From Dehalococcoidia bacterium (lineage in GTDB: Bacteria; Chloroflexota; Dehalococcoidia; Lucifugimonadales; SHYT01): a stretch of 54,216 nt of DNA. The translations under genes and the position numbers were made by a program. The stretch is from NCBI GenBank assembly GCA_009692665.1, contig SHYT01000002.1:120606-174821 (forward strand). Direction: 5' to 3'. Every line of letters starts with the position of its first letter. The first letter of the stretch is position 1. The notes beneath the pieces were generated by a model. The model saw nothing but the letters and a program-made list of their open reading frames with translations. It was not told the DNA's origin and searched no databases. This document shows, piece after piece, positions 40,848 through 51,151 of this stretch.

Positions 40848-41852
40848 TTACTTGGGCCGGGGTCGTAACCGCTTGTGAACTGGGTCCCAGCGCCACGCCG
40901 CCTCAGCACCCTGCAGGTGCACACCACCAAGCCAACGGTCGATGCCGTTCAGATGCACCCAGTCGGCGCGTCCAGAGTAGGCCTCAGAACCTGCTTTGGT
41001 CAGGGCTAGGATTTGCTTGCTAAACAGGCCCCGCTTTCCGTCTTGCGGCAAGATAAACGGCCCGCCGCCCACGCGCCGCACCAGCGGCTTTGAGGCGCTC
41101 GCCAGACCTTTAATGTAACTCCACACTATTGCGTCCCCCATGAAGGGGTGCTCTTCTGCGGCCTGGTCCATCTTAAAGATGTCTGGAGGCCGCTGCTTAC
41201 CCGCTGCCACGGCCTTGAGGATCTGCTGCTCCGTGCGGCCAAGCCCATCACGGACGGACGGGAACTGCTGCAGATGGCGCAGGAGGGCGTTGTACAAGAA
41301 CCGCAGCGCGGATGTATCCAGCGCAAGGAGCACCTCAATTTCAGACGGGTCAGGCGAGCAGAAAGCACGCCACGCATGCTGGGCGACACGGAACTCTGCA
41401 GAGGTAACACCCTGTCGCCTTGGAAACAGGCCCACTATTTGCTCAGTGCTTAGTTCGCCTAGCCCTTTGAAATGCGGCATGTTTGGAAACGAGCCTATGC
41501 ATATGAGCGTGAGCTGCGTTGCTGCAAGCTCCTGCTGTGCGAACCAGTCCAAGATCTGTATCAGCTGAAGCTGGTCGTACAGGCAGTGCTCAAACCAAAG
41601 CACCACCTCGTCATGCTCTTGGAAGCGCGCAAGCACGGCGTCTCGCACCCGGAAGCCCGCGAGCACGTTCTCGTACGTATCCCAGCCTTGGGCAGCGATG
41701 TACCGTGAGCGGATCTCGTTGAACTCGGCACTGGAAGCGTGTCGAGACACTGGGCCTTCGTGCAGAACGTCACGCCAGGGGAGGACTTCGCCGGGCAGGC
41801 TGGCCTTGTGGATGAGGTCTGCGGCAGCGTCGCCGCCAGTAATGTGGAGCAT
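40848..41852 (-). CDS. DUF1835-family protein
   Basis: 334 residues. The N-terminus MLHITGGDAAADLIHKASLPGEVLPWRDVLHEGPV in pieces matches DUF1835 (HI.GD.A...L, W.D.L..GP), followed by VLWFEHCLYDQLQLIQILDWF, also typical. The C-terminal third has a winged-helix-like stretch (SVRDGLGRTEQQILKAVAAG, then ALTKAGSEAYSG and WRWDPVHKRL). The biochemical role of the family is not known to me. It lies 11 bases downstream of the transporter gene and is the last gene of the SAM-cycle block. Confidence 0.75.
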   Translation of the reverse strand: MLHITGGDAAADLIHKASLPGEVLPWRDVLHEGPVSRHASSAEFNEIRSRYIAAQGWDTYENVLAGFRVRDAVLARFQEHDEVVLWFEHCLYDQLQLIQILDWFAQQELAATQLTLICIGSFPNMPHFKGLGELSTEQIVGLFPRRQGVTSAEFRVAQHAWRAFCSPDPSEIEVLLALDTSALRFLYNALLRHLQQFPSVRDGLGRTEQQILKAVAAGKQRPPDIFKMDQAAEEHPFMGDAIVWSYIKGLASASKPLVRRVGGGPFILPQDGKRGLFSKQILALTKAGSEAYSGRADWVHLNGIDRWLGGVHLQGAEAAWRWDPVHKRLRPRPK

Positions 41853-41863
41853 GGGGGACCTAT

Positions 41864-42565
41864 CTACTTGAAGAGCGCAACGGGGTTGAGAGAGATGTCG
41901 CGGTCATACGCATCCACCGCCTCCTTGCGCTTCAGGTAGGTGACCACCGCGTACGTCAAGGGCGTGGCCAGCACCTCATAGCCTACCTTCACCAGCCACT
42001 GCACCGCGATGACCTGCATAAGTACGGGGGTGGGCAGGATGCCATAAAACGCTAGCGTAATGAAGATGGTGGAGTCCAGCGCCTGACCAATGACTGTTGA
42101 GCCGATGGTGCGCGTCCATAGGAGCTTGCCATTGGTGAGCAGCTTCATACGGGAGAGGATTGCTGAGTTGGCGAACTCACCGACGAGGTAGGCCGCGAAT
42201 GATGCGGCAAGAATGCGCGGCGTGGAGCCGAGGATAGCTTCATACGCATCCTGCCCATCCCACACCGACGCAGGAGGCAGCCACTGGCCCAGCGCAAACA
42301 CAACGACCATGAACAAGTTGCAGATGAAGCCTAGCCAGATTACCAGACGAGTTTGCCGGTAGCCATAGACCTCGGTGAGCACGTCGCCCAGGATGTAGCT
42401 CAGGGGAAAGATGATGATGGCCGCGGGCAGCGGTTTCCCGGCGACAGAAATGACTTTGACCGCCATGATGTTAGACGTCAGCAGCGCCGTCACAAATAGC
42501 GCGGCCACCAGCACAAAGAGCGGGCTAAATCGCAGTTGTGTCTTCGATGTATCCATGGGTGTCAT
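41864..42565 (-). CDS. Queuosine precursor transporter (YhhQ/DUF165 family)
   Basis: 233 residues, with about six membrane helices. Family marks: LFVTALLTSNIMAVKVISV in helix 1, FPLSYILGDVLTEVYGYR, where the DxxTEVYG motif is diagnostic, and the later SAFAAYLVGEFANSAILSRMK-like stretch (AASFAAYLVGEFANS), WTRTIGSTVIGQALDSTIF and KVGYEVLATPLTYAVV. Characterised members import queuine or preQ0/preQ1. This agrees with tgt at 32930-34156. ATG 42565 and 42556 are both possible starts. It sits 35 bases after the phosphohexomutase. Confidence 0.93.
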   Translation of the reverse strand: MTPMDTSKTQLRFSPLFVLVAALFVTALLTSNIMAVKVISVAGKPLPAAIIIFPLSYILGDVLTEVYGYRQTRLVIWLGFICNLFMVVVFALGQWLPPASVWDGQDAYEAILGSTPRILAASFAAYLVGEFANSAILSRMKLLTNGKLLWTRTIGSTVIGQALDSTIFITLAFYGILPTPVLMQVIAVQWLVKVGYEVLATPLTYAVVTYLKRKEAVDAYDRDISLNPVALFK

Positions 42566-42600
42566 GCTACGCGCTCACAAGCATCAGCCGCAAGCCCGAG

Positions 42601-44034
42601 CTACAGGCCTGCCAGTGTCCTGCCTGCCGTCAACACTTCTTGAACGCGCTGCGGGGTGTCTGCTTCTGCGTAGATGCGCAGCAGCGGCTCGGTGCCGGAG
42701 AAGCGGATAGCGAGCCAGCCTCCACCCTGGAGCGTGAACCGCACGCCGTCCAACGTGTCGCGCTTTTCCACGCGCATACCCGCCACCAATGCGGGTTTGG
42801 CATCGGCGACGGCCTGCTGAATGCGGGCGCGCTGCTCTGCGGGGAACGTGAGGTCGAGGCGATCATAGTGGTGCGGGCCAACGACACTGAAAAGCTGTTC
42901 CAGCAGCTGCGATGCGCTCTTGCCAGTGCGTACCATTAGCTCAAGAAACAACACACCGCTCAGGATACCGTCCCGCTCCGGCGGGAAACCGCGGAACGCG
43001 TAGCCCCCGCTCTCTTCCAGGCCCAGGAGCCAATCCGGCTCGGAGAAGAGCACGGGTGCGATGTATTGAAAGCCCACACGCGTCTCACGCACGGGTATGT
43101 TGTACTTCTCCCCAAGGCGCCAGAGCATGCTGGACGTGGTCAGCGCTTTCACAATGGGGCCGCGCTGCTTGCGGAATTCTAGAAACAAATAGGCCAGGAG
43201 CGCGCCAACTTGCAGGGTGGTCATGAACCGGCCGCGTTCGTCCATGACACCCAGCCGGTCGGCGTCGCCGTCAAACGCGATGCCCACATCCGCGCGGGAG
43301 GACCGCACTGCTTGCGCCAGCGGGTCCAGGTTACGTCTTATGGGCTCCGGGTTGTGCATGCCGGGGAAAGCAGGATTCGGTTCGCCACGGATTTCGACAA
43401 CGTGCGCCTTGCCGCCGCTGAGCAGTTCAGGCATACAGCCGCCGCCCGCGCCGTGCATGGGATCCACGGCAATTCGCAAGCCGGAGTCGCGGATTGTCTT
43501 GAGGTCCAAGGCAGTGTTCAGGTGGCTCAAGTATGCCTGCCGCAACCCGGCCATTTCCACGATGCCTCGGCGGCGTGCCTCTTCGATGGGCATGCGGGCG
43601 ACGGCAGTGGGATCGGCGACTGCCTGGATGTGCTGCTCAAGAGCAACGATGGCCTCCTGCGGCAGGCTGCCTCCGTAAGACGTGCGGCACTTGAAGCCAT
43701 TCCACTCGGGCGGGTTGTGGCTCGCCGTGATGATGACGCCGCTCACGGCTTTGCGCGCAACGATGTTGTAGCACGTTGCAGGTGTGGGGACTGGACCGTC
43801 TGCAAGCACGGTGTGAATGCCGTGCATCGCCAGCACCTCTGCCGTGGCCTGCGCAAATGCGCTTGACTGGAAGCGTGTATCGTAGCCAATGACGACAGGG
43901 CCCTGACCGGCACCTTGGCCGCGAAGCAATCGCGCTACGCCCTCGGCGCAAGCACGGACATTGTCGAACGTGTACTGGTCGGCAACAACAGCACGCCAGC
44001 CATCAGTCCCAAACTTGATTGGCTGGCGTGCCAT
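42601..44034 (-). CDS. Phosphoglucomutase/phosphomannomutase family protein
   Basis: 477 residues of the alpha-D-phosphohexomutase family. FGTDGWRAVVADQYT at the N-terminus, the phosphoserine loop ITASHNPPEWNGFK (Ser in TASHNP), metal loop FDGDADRLG, sugar loop LEESGGYAF and phosphate loop RFSGTEPLLRIYAE. It interconverts hexose-6-phosphate and 1-phosphate; glucose, mannose and glucosamine specificities cannot be separated by motif. Glucosamine (GlmM) activity would link it to the glmS/glmU-like genes at 18-21 kb. It lies 38 bases after metK. Confidence 0.92.
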   Translation of the reverse strand: MARQPIKFGTDGWRAVVADQYTFDNVRACAEGVARLLRGQGAGQGPVVIGYDTRFQSSAFAQATAEVLAMHGIHTVLADGPVPTPATCYNIVARKAVSGVIITASHNPPEWNGFKCRTSYGGSLPQEAIVALEQHIQAVADPTAVARMPIEEARRRGIVEMAGLRQAYLSHLNTALDLKTIRDSGLRIAVDPMHGAGGGCMPELLSGGKAHVVEIRGEPNPAFPGMHNPEPIRRNLDPLAQAVRSSRADVGIAFDGDADRLGVMDERGRFMTTLQVGALLAYLFLEFRKQRGPIVKALTTSSMLWRLGEKYNIPVRETRVGFQYIAPVLFSEPDWLLGLEESGGYAFRGFPPERDGILSGVLFLELMVRTGKSASQLLEQLFSVVGPHHYDRLDLTFPAEQRARIQQAVADAKPALVAGMRVEKRDTLDGVRFTLQGGGWLAIRFSGTEPLLRIYAEADTPQRVQEVLTAGRTLAGL

Positions 44035-44072
44035 ACATCACCTCATCCAACGTCCGATTAACACTACAAGAA

Positions 44073-45542
44073 TTACCGCCTGCCCCGAGTACTTCGGGCG
44101 CTGCGGGCTGTCCCCTTGCGCGTGGACTTCGCCGGCGCATGCGTCTTGCCGTTTGTGCGGGCAGCCACTCTAGCGGCTAGACGACCACTGGCTTTGGCAA
44201 CCGTCCTTGTTGCAGCCTTCTTAACGAGCTTCACCGCTGTCTTAGCATCCACTTTGCGATCGGACTTGGCGACGGCCTTTCGTGCAGCGGGGGTAGCCTG
44301 TTTGGTCGTCACAGATGACTTTTTCGTTAGTGCCAGTGCTTCCTTGCGCAGGGCCTCTGCCTTGTCCGTACGCTCCCAGGGCAGGTCCAAGTCAGCGCGG
44401 CCGAAGTGTCCGTACGATGCGGTGCCGCGGTAAATGGGACGGCGGAGCTCTAGCCCACGGATGATTGCGCCAGGCCGCAAGTCAAAGTGCTTGGCCACCA
44501 GCTTGTCGATGATATTATCGGACACGTGTCCGCTGCCAAACGTTTCCACGGAGACGGAGATGGGTTCCGGATAACCAATGGCATAGGACACCTGCACTTC
44601 GCAACGGTCCGCCAAGCCTGCGGCCACAATATTCTTGGCAACGTACCGCGCGGCGTATGCGCCCGACCGGTCAACCTTCGTTGGGTCCTTGCCGGAGAAC
44701 GCGCCGCCGCCATGCCGGGCCACGCCACCGTAGGTATCGACCAATATCTTGCGGCCTGTCAAGCCAGTGTCCGCAGCAGGGCCCCCGAACGTCCAGCTTT
44801 CGCCAGGGTTGGTGTGGATGATGGTCTCTTTGTCCAGCAGAATCGAAGGGATCACTGGCTGCAGCACGTTCTGGATCAGGTCCCTGCGAAGCTGGTCCTG
44901 CGAAACGCCTGCGTCGTGCTGCACACTCATGACCACGGTGTGCACACGCTTTGGCTTGCCGTTCTGGTATTCAACAGTGACCTGCGACTTGCCGTCCGGT
45001 CGCAGGTAGGGCATGATGCCCTCCTTGCGCACCAGCGCCATGCGCCGCGCCAACTGCTGCGACAGGTAGATGGTCAGCGGCATCAGCTCAGTATCCACCA
45101 GCCGGTTGCCCACGAACTCTTTGCACGCAAAGCCCACCATCATGCCCTGGTCGCCCGCGCCTGTCCTGGCGGGATCGTCCACGGAGTTACGCGTGACTGC
45201 GTTGGAGATTTCCGGCGACTGCTGGTGCAGCGCCACGCGCACCTCAGCGGTATCACAGCCGATGCCCAGGTCACGGTCCGTGTAGCCAATCTCACGCAGC
45301 GTCTGGCGCACGAGCTTCTCGACATCCACCTTGCCCTGGGAGGTGATCTCCCCCATGACGACGACCAGCTCATCAGTGGCGCAGGTCTCACACGCGACGC
45401 GGGAGTAGGGGTCTTGGGTCAGAAATGCGTCCAGCACTGCGTCAGAAACCTGGTCGCAGACCTTGTCCGGGTGGCCCTCTGTGACCGATTCCGACGTATA
45501 CAAGTACTTGGGGGAATCGTAGAAGCTCATCCCCTTTGCCAA
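44073..45542 (-). CDS. metK: S-adenosylmethionine synthetase with basic C-terminal tail
   Basis: Makes SAM from methionine and ATP. Residues 5-400 are a normal Met[48 protein letters not shown] (the methionine-binding loop), [26 protein letters not shown] and [16 protein letters not shown]. The core ends with [11 protein letters not shown] near 390. After it come about 85 extra residues rich in Ala, Thr, Lys and Arg (roughly 26 basic, 2 acidic), such as [14 protein letters not shown] and [16 protein letters not shown], like histone H1 or bacterial H1-like tails. TTG 45542 is chosen, since AAAGGAGG lies 7 bases before it; ATG 45530 is the alternative. ahcY ends 54 bases upstream. Confidence 0.95.
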   Translation of the reverse strand: MAKGMSFYDSPKYLYTSESVTEGHPDKVCDQVSDAVLDAFLTQDPYSRVACETCATDELVVVMGEITSQGKVDVEKLVRQTLREIGYTDRDLGIGCDTAEVRVALHQQSPEISNAVTRNSVDDPARTGAGDQGMMVGFACKEFVGNRLVDTELMPLTIYLSQQLARRMALVRKEGIMPYLRPDGKSQVTVEYQNGKPKRVHTVVMSVQHDAGVSQDQLRRDLIQNVLQPVIPSILLDKETIIHTNPGESWTFGGPAADTGLTGRKILVDTYGGVARHGGGAFSGKDPTKVDRSGAYAARYVAKNIVAAGLADRCEVQVSYAIGYPEPISVSVETFGSGHVSDNIIDKLVAKHFDLRPGAIIRGLELRRPIYRGTASYGHFGRADLDLPWERTDKAEALRKEALALTKKSSVTTKQATPAARKAVAKSDRKVDAKTAVKLVKKAATRTVAKASGRLAARVAARTNGKTHAPAKSTRKGTARSARSTRGRR

Positions 45543-45596
45543 CGTGGTGCCTCCTTTAGTTAGTCCATACTCCGCTCTTGGAGGACGTTTACACGC

Positions 45597-46961
<1,365 letters not shown>

Positions 46962-46986
46962 TTATCCTGTGCACCAGAAGTAAGGA

Positions 46987-47961
46987 CTATCCTTTACGCA
47001 AAGATTTGAAGTGCCTTTCAAATCGTGCATCGAATGCATTAATCGTGAAATGGTACTCCTGTGTACCTTGGCATTCTACCGCGTACGATGCGCTCACTGC
47101 GCCCATGCGTGCGCTTTCTACCAGGTCTTTTCCCAAAATCAGCCCCTTGATCAGCCCCCCACGATAAGCGTCACCGGCACCTGTGGGATCCACCACTGCG
47201 CCGTCCGGCTTCACAGCCGGGATCTGCGTCTCACCATGCGAGGTGATTACTACAGAGCCGTGCTCCGCCTTGGTCGTGATGATGGCGCCCACTCGCTTGA
47301 GCAGGTCTACCTTCGTAAACTTGGTCTTGTCCATGATGAGCTCAAGCTCGTAATCATTGGAGATAAGAATTTTTGCACCTTCAAGAGACGTGGCAAGTTT
47401 GCCGTTATCCCAGATGGGGAGCGACTGTGCGGGGTCAAAAATAAAGGGGATGCCCCGGTCACGGTAAGCGACGCTGTAGACGATCATGTCCTCAACGTTG
47501 CCGGCGGACAAGATGGCAATAGCCTCGCGAGGGTTCACGCCGTCGAACTTGTAGAGCGATGGGTACTTCATGGCGCCGGGGTTGAAGCCGGTGATCTGGT
47601 TGTCCGACATGTCCGTTGTGATGTACGCGCCAGCGGTGAACTCACTATCAATGATGCGAATGCTGTCGTATGAGATACCCCAGCCCTCTATCCGCTGGAA
47701 GTATGGAGCATAATCCTTGCCAATGGCCGCCAGGATAATCGACTTTTCGCCCAATAGCGACAGCGCATAGGCAATGTTTCCTGCCGTGCCGCCGGGCCGT
47801 TCCACCAGGCCGTTCACCACAAAGCTCACATTAAGGATGTGGAGCTTGTCCGGCATGATGTGGTCTGAGAACTTGCCCGGAAAGTCCATGATCCTGTCGT
47901 ACGCCAGCGACCCGGAAACAAAAATCTTTATATCAGCGTGACCCGCACGAGGCTTCGTCAA
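46987..47961 (-). CDS. PfkB-family carbohydrate/nucleoside kinase, probable adenosine kinase
   Basis: 324 residues of the ribokinase family: VSGSLAYDRIMDFPG, GGTAGNIAYALSLLG (substrate site), and VVDPTGAGDAYRGGLIKGL with the catalytic Asp and anion hole, then ECQGTQEYHF near the end. Members of this type are annotated as adenosine kinase or sugar kinase. Adenosine is a sensible substrate because ahcY directly downstream releases it, but this rests on context. TTG 47961 is the start; it lies one base past the stop of the basic-protein gene, so translation is probably coupled. Confidence 0.8.
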   Translation of the reverse strand: MTKPRAGHADIKIFVSGSLAYDRIMDFPGKFSDHIMPDKLHILNVSFVVNGLVERPGGTAGNIAYALSLLGEKSIILAAIGKDYAPYFQRIEGWGISYDSIRIIDSEFTAGAYITTDMSDNQITGFNPGAMKYPSLYKFDGVNPREAIAILSAGNVEDMIVYSVAYRDRGIPFIFDPAQSLPIWDNGKLATSLEGAKILISNDYELELIMDKTKFTKVDLLKRVGAIITTKAEHGSVVITSHGETQIPAVKPDGAVVDPTGAGDAYRGGLIKGLILGKDLVESARMGAVSASYAVECQGTQEYHFTINAFDARFERHFKSLRKG

Positions 47962-47962
47962 C

Positions 47963-48490
47963 TTATTTAGTTGGCTCGGTCTTGCGGCGGGTGGTGGTGC
48001 GACGGGTTGCTGGCTTTGCCTTACCGTCTGCAGGTGTTTCTTCAGCCGACTTGCTGGCGCGGCGAGGTTTTACCTCCGCTTTGGGTGCAGCCTCCTTAGC
48101 AGGGGCTCTACGTGCAGCGGGTGCCGCCGTGCGTGCCCGCGTGCGGACAGGCGTCTCCGTAGGAGCGGCTGTTGCAGCGGCGGATGCCGCTATAGGCACA
48201 GCCACGCGGGGGGTAGGCATGGCAGGCTTGGGCAGGCTGCTGGCCGCAAGTGCGGGCGCCATAGCCTGGCTGATGGCCTGCGCCACCAGCGCGGGCAGTG
48301 TCAGCGCTTCACGCGTGGTCAGGTATGCCGCAGCGCGGAGCACACCCCGGCTAGACGGCCCGGCAATGCGCTCCATCTGCGGCAGCGTGACCTCACCTTT
48401 GATAACTTGGCGCGCTAGCTTCCGCCAGCGGCTGAGCTTTTGCGTGCGCTTCAGATGGTGCAGGTTGGAACGCTTTCGTGGTTTGTGCAT
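47963..48490 (-). CDS. Basic Ala/Lys/Arg-rich protein, histone-H1-like tail
   Basis: 175 residues, family not recognised. Residues 1-60 are a compact basic region (MHKPRKRSNLHHLKRTQKLS, RWRKLARQVIKGEV, MERIAGPSSRGVLRAA) that may fold as helices. Residues 75-175 are low-complexity Ala/Pro/Thr/Lys/Arg (RTRARTAAPAARRAPAKEA, ATRRTTTRRKTEPTK), probably disordered and strongly positive. It may bind DNA, RNA or polyphosphate. It lies 51 bases after the rhodanese gene and immediately before the PfkB kinase. MetK in the same block carries a similar tail. No signal or membrane segment is visible. Confidence 0.7.
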   Translation of the reverse strand: MHKPRKRSNLHHLKRTQKLSRWRKLARQVIKGEVTLPQMERIAGPSSRGVLRAAAYLTTREALTLPALVAQAISQAMAPALAASSLPKPAMPTPRVAVPIAASAAATAAPTETPVRTRARTAAPAARRAPAKEAAPKAEVKPRRASKSAEETPADGKAKPATRRTTTRRKTEPTK

Positions 48491-48541
48491 TGTCGTTTCC
48501 TTCTTCCCACTATCTATGATTGCTTTGTGTTGTCAATTGGG

Positions 48542-48895
48542 TTAGGGGTTCATGCCGGTACTGGACGGCAGTTTCTTCTGGAGCCACGCAGGTGTGCCAT
48601 CCTCAATGTTGTACAGGTTCTCAGTATCCAACCCCATCGCGGCAGCCATCTCCGCCGCGAGCGCGCTGCGGGAACCGGCCATGCAGATGAACAGCACCTT
48701 CTTGTCCTTAGGCAGCTCATCCACGCGCGCCAGGACCTCGTCAACGGGCATCAGGATAGCGCCCTTCACATGGCCACTCTTGTACTCATCCGGGTTGCGC
48801 ACGTCCACCACAACGACGTCGGGCTTGCCGTACATCTTTACGGCTTCGTCCACGTTGATCCGGTAAAACGGCTCGCCTCTTTCTCGCCTTGGCAT
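48542..48895 (-). CDS. Rhodanese-like sulfurtransferase
   Basis: 117-residue single rhodanese domain: VVVVDVRNPDEYKSGHVKGAILMP and the active loop FICMAGSRSALAAEMAA, with the catalytic Cys in CMAGSRS. Rhodaneses pass sulfane sulfur as a Cys persulfide. Its place between mtnP and the basic protein, in a block handling sulfur-containing SAM products, suggests a link to sulfur recycling, but no such role is established. It starts at ATG 48895, 21 bases after the mtnP stop. Confidence 0.92.
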   Translation of the reverse strand: MPRRERGEPFYRINVDEAVKMYGKPDVVVVDVRNPDEYKSGHVKGAILMPVDEVLARVDELPKDKKVLFICMAGSRSALAAEMAAAMGLDTENLYNIEDGTPAWLQKKLPSSTGMNP

Positions 48896-48916
48896 ACTAG
48901 CCTCCGTGAGTGCTCG

Positions 48917-49783
48917 CTATTTGCCCATGTACTTGGATACAAGCGGCCAGAGCCGCTGCTGTGCTTCGTCAGTGATGTACGGCTTTGCTGTAACGATGGC
49001 ATTCTTTAGCGCAGAGCTGCATGTACAGTGACGCTCCGTAGGGAGCGCCGGAATGAGTTGCTGGAGCACTTGTTTGGACGTTGCTACGTTCTTCAGCAGT
49101 ACCTGGATAACCATCTCTACAGTGACGTCACCGTGGCCGGGATGCCACACATCATAATCCGTGACACAGGCTATGGTAGCGTAGCAGATTTCCGCTTCTC
49201 GCGCTAATTTCGCCTCAGGCAGGCCCGTCATGCCAATGATGTCGGCTCCCCACGAGCGATAGATTGCGGACTCCGCTCTGGTGGAGAATGCGGGCCCTTC
49301 AATCACGACCATGGTGCCGCGCTGGTGCAGCGTACCCCCAACGTTGTGCACCGCCATGGCGAGCAACCCCTGTAGGTGCGGGCAGAATGGGTCCGCAAAC
49401 CCGATATGGCCGACCATGCCGCCCTCGAAAAAGGTGTCTGGCCGGCGCTTGGTCATATCGATGAGCTGCGTTGGCAGCACCATGTCCAGGGGCTTCATAT
49501 CTTCCCTAAGGCTGCCCACTGCGCTGACTGAAATGATGCGCTCCACGCCCAGGCACTTGAGCGCGTAGATGTTGGCGCGCGCCGGAATTTCCGTGGGGGT
49601 TAGCCGGTGCCCGCGCCCGTGCCGGGGCAGGAAGGCTACCGATGTGCTGCCCATCTCGCCAATCACAATGCTGTCGCTGGGCGCACCGAAGGGCGTCTCT
49701 GGATAGACTTCTCGTATATTGCGAAGGCCCTCCATCTCATACAGGCCCGTTCCGCCGATCACCGCTACCCGCGTTTCAGCCAC
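48917..49783 (-). CDS. mtnP: S-methyl-5'-thioadenosine phosphorylase
   Basis: Splits methylthioadenosine with phosphate to adenine and methylthioribose-1-phosphate. 288 residues: VAVIGGTGLYEMEG, FLPRHGRGHRLTPTEIPARAN (phosphate and sugar site), VSAVGSLREDMKPLDMVLP, EGPAFSTRAES, and GMTGLPEAKLAREAEICYA, then TDYDVWH. The MTAP group is preferred over purine nucleoside phosphorylase because of RHGRGH and because mtnA overlaps it. The start is placed at GTG 49783, inside the last codons of mtnA (8-base overlap); TTG 49804 is less likely. Confidence 0.93.
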   Translation of the reverse strand: MAETRVAVIGGTGLYEMEGLRNIREVYPETPFGAPSDSIVIGEMGSTSVAFLPRHGRGHRLTPTEIPARANIYALKCLGVERIISVSAVGSLREDMKPLDMVLPTQLIDMTKRRPDTFFEGGMVGHIGFADPFCPHLQGLLAMAVHNVGGTLHQRGTMVVIEGPAFSTRAESAIYRSWGADIIGMTGLPEAKLAREAEICYATIACVTDYDVWHPGHGDVTVEMVIQVLLKNVATSKQVLQQLIPALPTERHCTCSSALKNAIVTAKPYITDEAQQRLWPLVSKYMGK

Positions 49784-50846
49784 GTCCTGCCGCCTTAGCC
49801 GCAACTGCCGCGGCCTCGCGCATGAGCAGCTTCAAGCTCTCCGTGTACGGGGGCTTCGCAATGCCCTGCTCGGTAATGATGGCGGTGATGAACTTGGCTG
49901 GTGTGACGTCAAACGCAGGGTTGTAGACAGGCACACCATCCGGCGCGGTCTGCGTGCCACCAAAGCCGCGCACTTCTTCCGGCTTGCGCTCCTCAATAGG
50001 GATGTCCTTGCCACTTGCCGTTAGCAGGTCGACCGTGCTCGTCGGCGCCGCCACATAGAAAGGAACTCCGTACTCTTTCGCCAGCACTGCCAGCATGTGC
50101 GTGCCGACTTTGTTCGCGGTGTCGCCGTTTGCAGCGATGCGGTCAGCGCCCAGGATCACGCAGGTCACCTTGCCCTGGGACAGCGTGAAGGCCGCTGCGG
50201 AGTCCGCCATAAGTGTGACGGGAATACTCTCTTGCATCAATTCCCATGTAGTCAATCGCGCGCCTTGCAGCAGCGGCCTGGTCTCCGTAGCGAACACCTG
50301 CTTCAGCTTGCCGCTGGCCCACGCGCTGCGGATGATGCCCAATGCCGTGCCATACCCCGCCGTTGCTAGCGAGCCCGTGTTGCAGTGCGTCATCACGACG
50401 GCATCCTTTGGCAGCAGCTTTGCGCCAGCCTCGCCCAGCGCCTTGTTCGCAGCCTCATCCTCACGCTGGATGCGTTGCGATTCTTGCAGCAGCAGGTCCA
50501 TCGTTTCCGGCAGCGTCCGCCCTTTGGCCACCGCACGCATGACACGGTCCACCGCCCAACGCAAGTTCACCGCTGTAGGCCGGGCTGAGGCTATCTCCTC
50601 AGCTGCTTTCTGCAATGATGCCTTGTAGTCAGCACCGCCGCGCTTCATCTGCTCTTGAGCAGCCAGCACCGTGGCATACGCGCCTGCCACACCAATCGCC
50701 GGGGCGCCGCGCACGCGTAGCATCTGGATCGCCTCTACGACCTGGCGGTAGTCCGAGCAGTCCAACCACTTTATCTCTTTGGGCAAGAGCGTCTGATCAA
50801 GGATTCTCAGCTTTCCTTGCGACCACTCTAAGGAATGGATAACCAC
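49776..50846 (-). CDS. mtnA: Methylthioribose-1-phosphate isomerase
   Basis: Converts 5-methylthioribose-1-phosphate to methylthioribulose-1-phosphate. 356 residues with the eIF2B-like MtnA fold: MLRVRGAPAIGVAGAYA at about 43-59, THCNTGSLATAGYGTALG with the catalytic Cys, a second motif GADRIAANGDTANKVGT with the catalytic Asp, and FYVAAPTSTVD. GTG 50846 follows GAGGGAGAAAC. It is the first gene of the long minus-strand block, directly upstream of mtnP. The later salvage genes mtnB, mtnC/W/X, mtnD and mtnE are absent from the window. Confidence 0.96.
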   Translation of the reverse strand: MVIHSLEWSQGKLRILDQTLLPKEIKWLDCSDYRQVVEAIQMLRVRGAPAIGVAGAYATVLAAQEQMKRGGADYKASLQKAAEEIASARPTAVNLRWAVDRVMRAVAKGRTLPETMDLLLQESQRIQREDEAANKALGEAGAKLLPKDAVVMTHCNTGSLATAGYGTALGIIRSAWASGKLKQVFATETRPLLQGARLTTWELMQESIPVTLMADSAAAFTLSQGKVTCVILGADRIAANGDTANKVGTHMLAVLAKEYGVPFYVAAPTSTVDLLTASGKDIPIEERKPEEVRGFGGTQTAPDGVPVYNPAFDVTPAKFITAIITEQGIAKPPYTESLKLLMREAAAVAAKAAGRG

Positions 50847-51151
50847 GTTTCTCCCTCATCCTCGCTCTCTCCCCAAAGGAAGAGGAACAGCGCGCAGGGC
50901 AACAAAAAAGCTTCCCGACGACGAGAAGCTTTTTCGCTTGTTCTCTCCCCTCTTATCGCTTTCTCCGATCAAAATCAGAGAAAAGGCACTGGCACCAATC
51001 CGCCTCTGGCGGACCGTTGCCGGGCTTCGTCGGGCCTTTCCCTTCGCCTCTCTAAATAAGAGTGATGCGCTCTATTCACTTGTGTCTCCATGGTAACGAC
51101 GCCGCAAACACGTGTCAAGCAACAACCTTGCAAACTAACCTTGTGCGGCAG
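50847..51151. other. Intergenic region between the methyltransferase and mtnA
   Basis: 305 bases. Besides the terminator at 50904-50934 it has a CTCTCCCCAAAGGAAGAG imperfect dyad at about 50867-50884, and the mtnA promoter must lie near there. I saw no SAM riboswitch (no K-turn and P1-P4 pattern) and no gene. Confidence 0.45.
50904..50934 (-). terminator. Intrinsic terminator after the methyltransferase gene
   Basis: Arms 50905-50913 and 50926-50934 (AAAAAGCTT/AAGCTTTTT). On the minus strand a run of T leaves the stem, as expected for the end of the transcript from 52042. It lies just upstream of mtnA, separating the two units. Confidence 0.7.

Noticed and set aside
44487-45563. 358-codon plus-strand open frame opposite metK
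   Set aside because: It is antisense to a highly conserved enzyme, has His/Arg/Val-rich composition and no ribosome binding site. Long antisense frames are expected in GC-rich genes.
50847-50925. SAM riboswitch before mtnA
   Set aside because: The leader is short and purine-rich and shows none of the paired segments of SAM-I, SAM-II or SAM-IV classes by eye.
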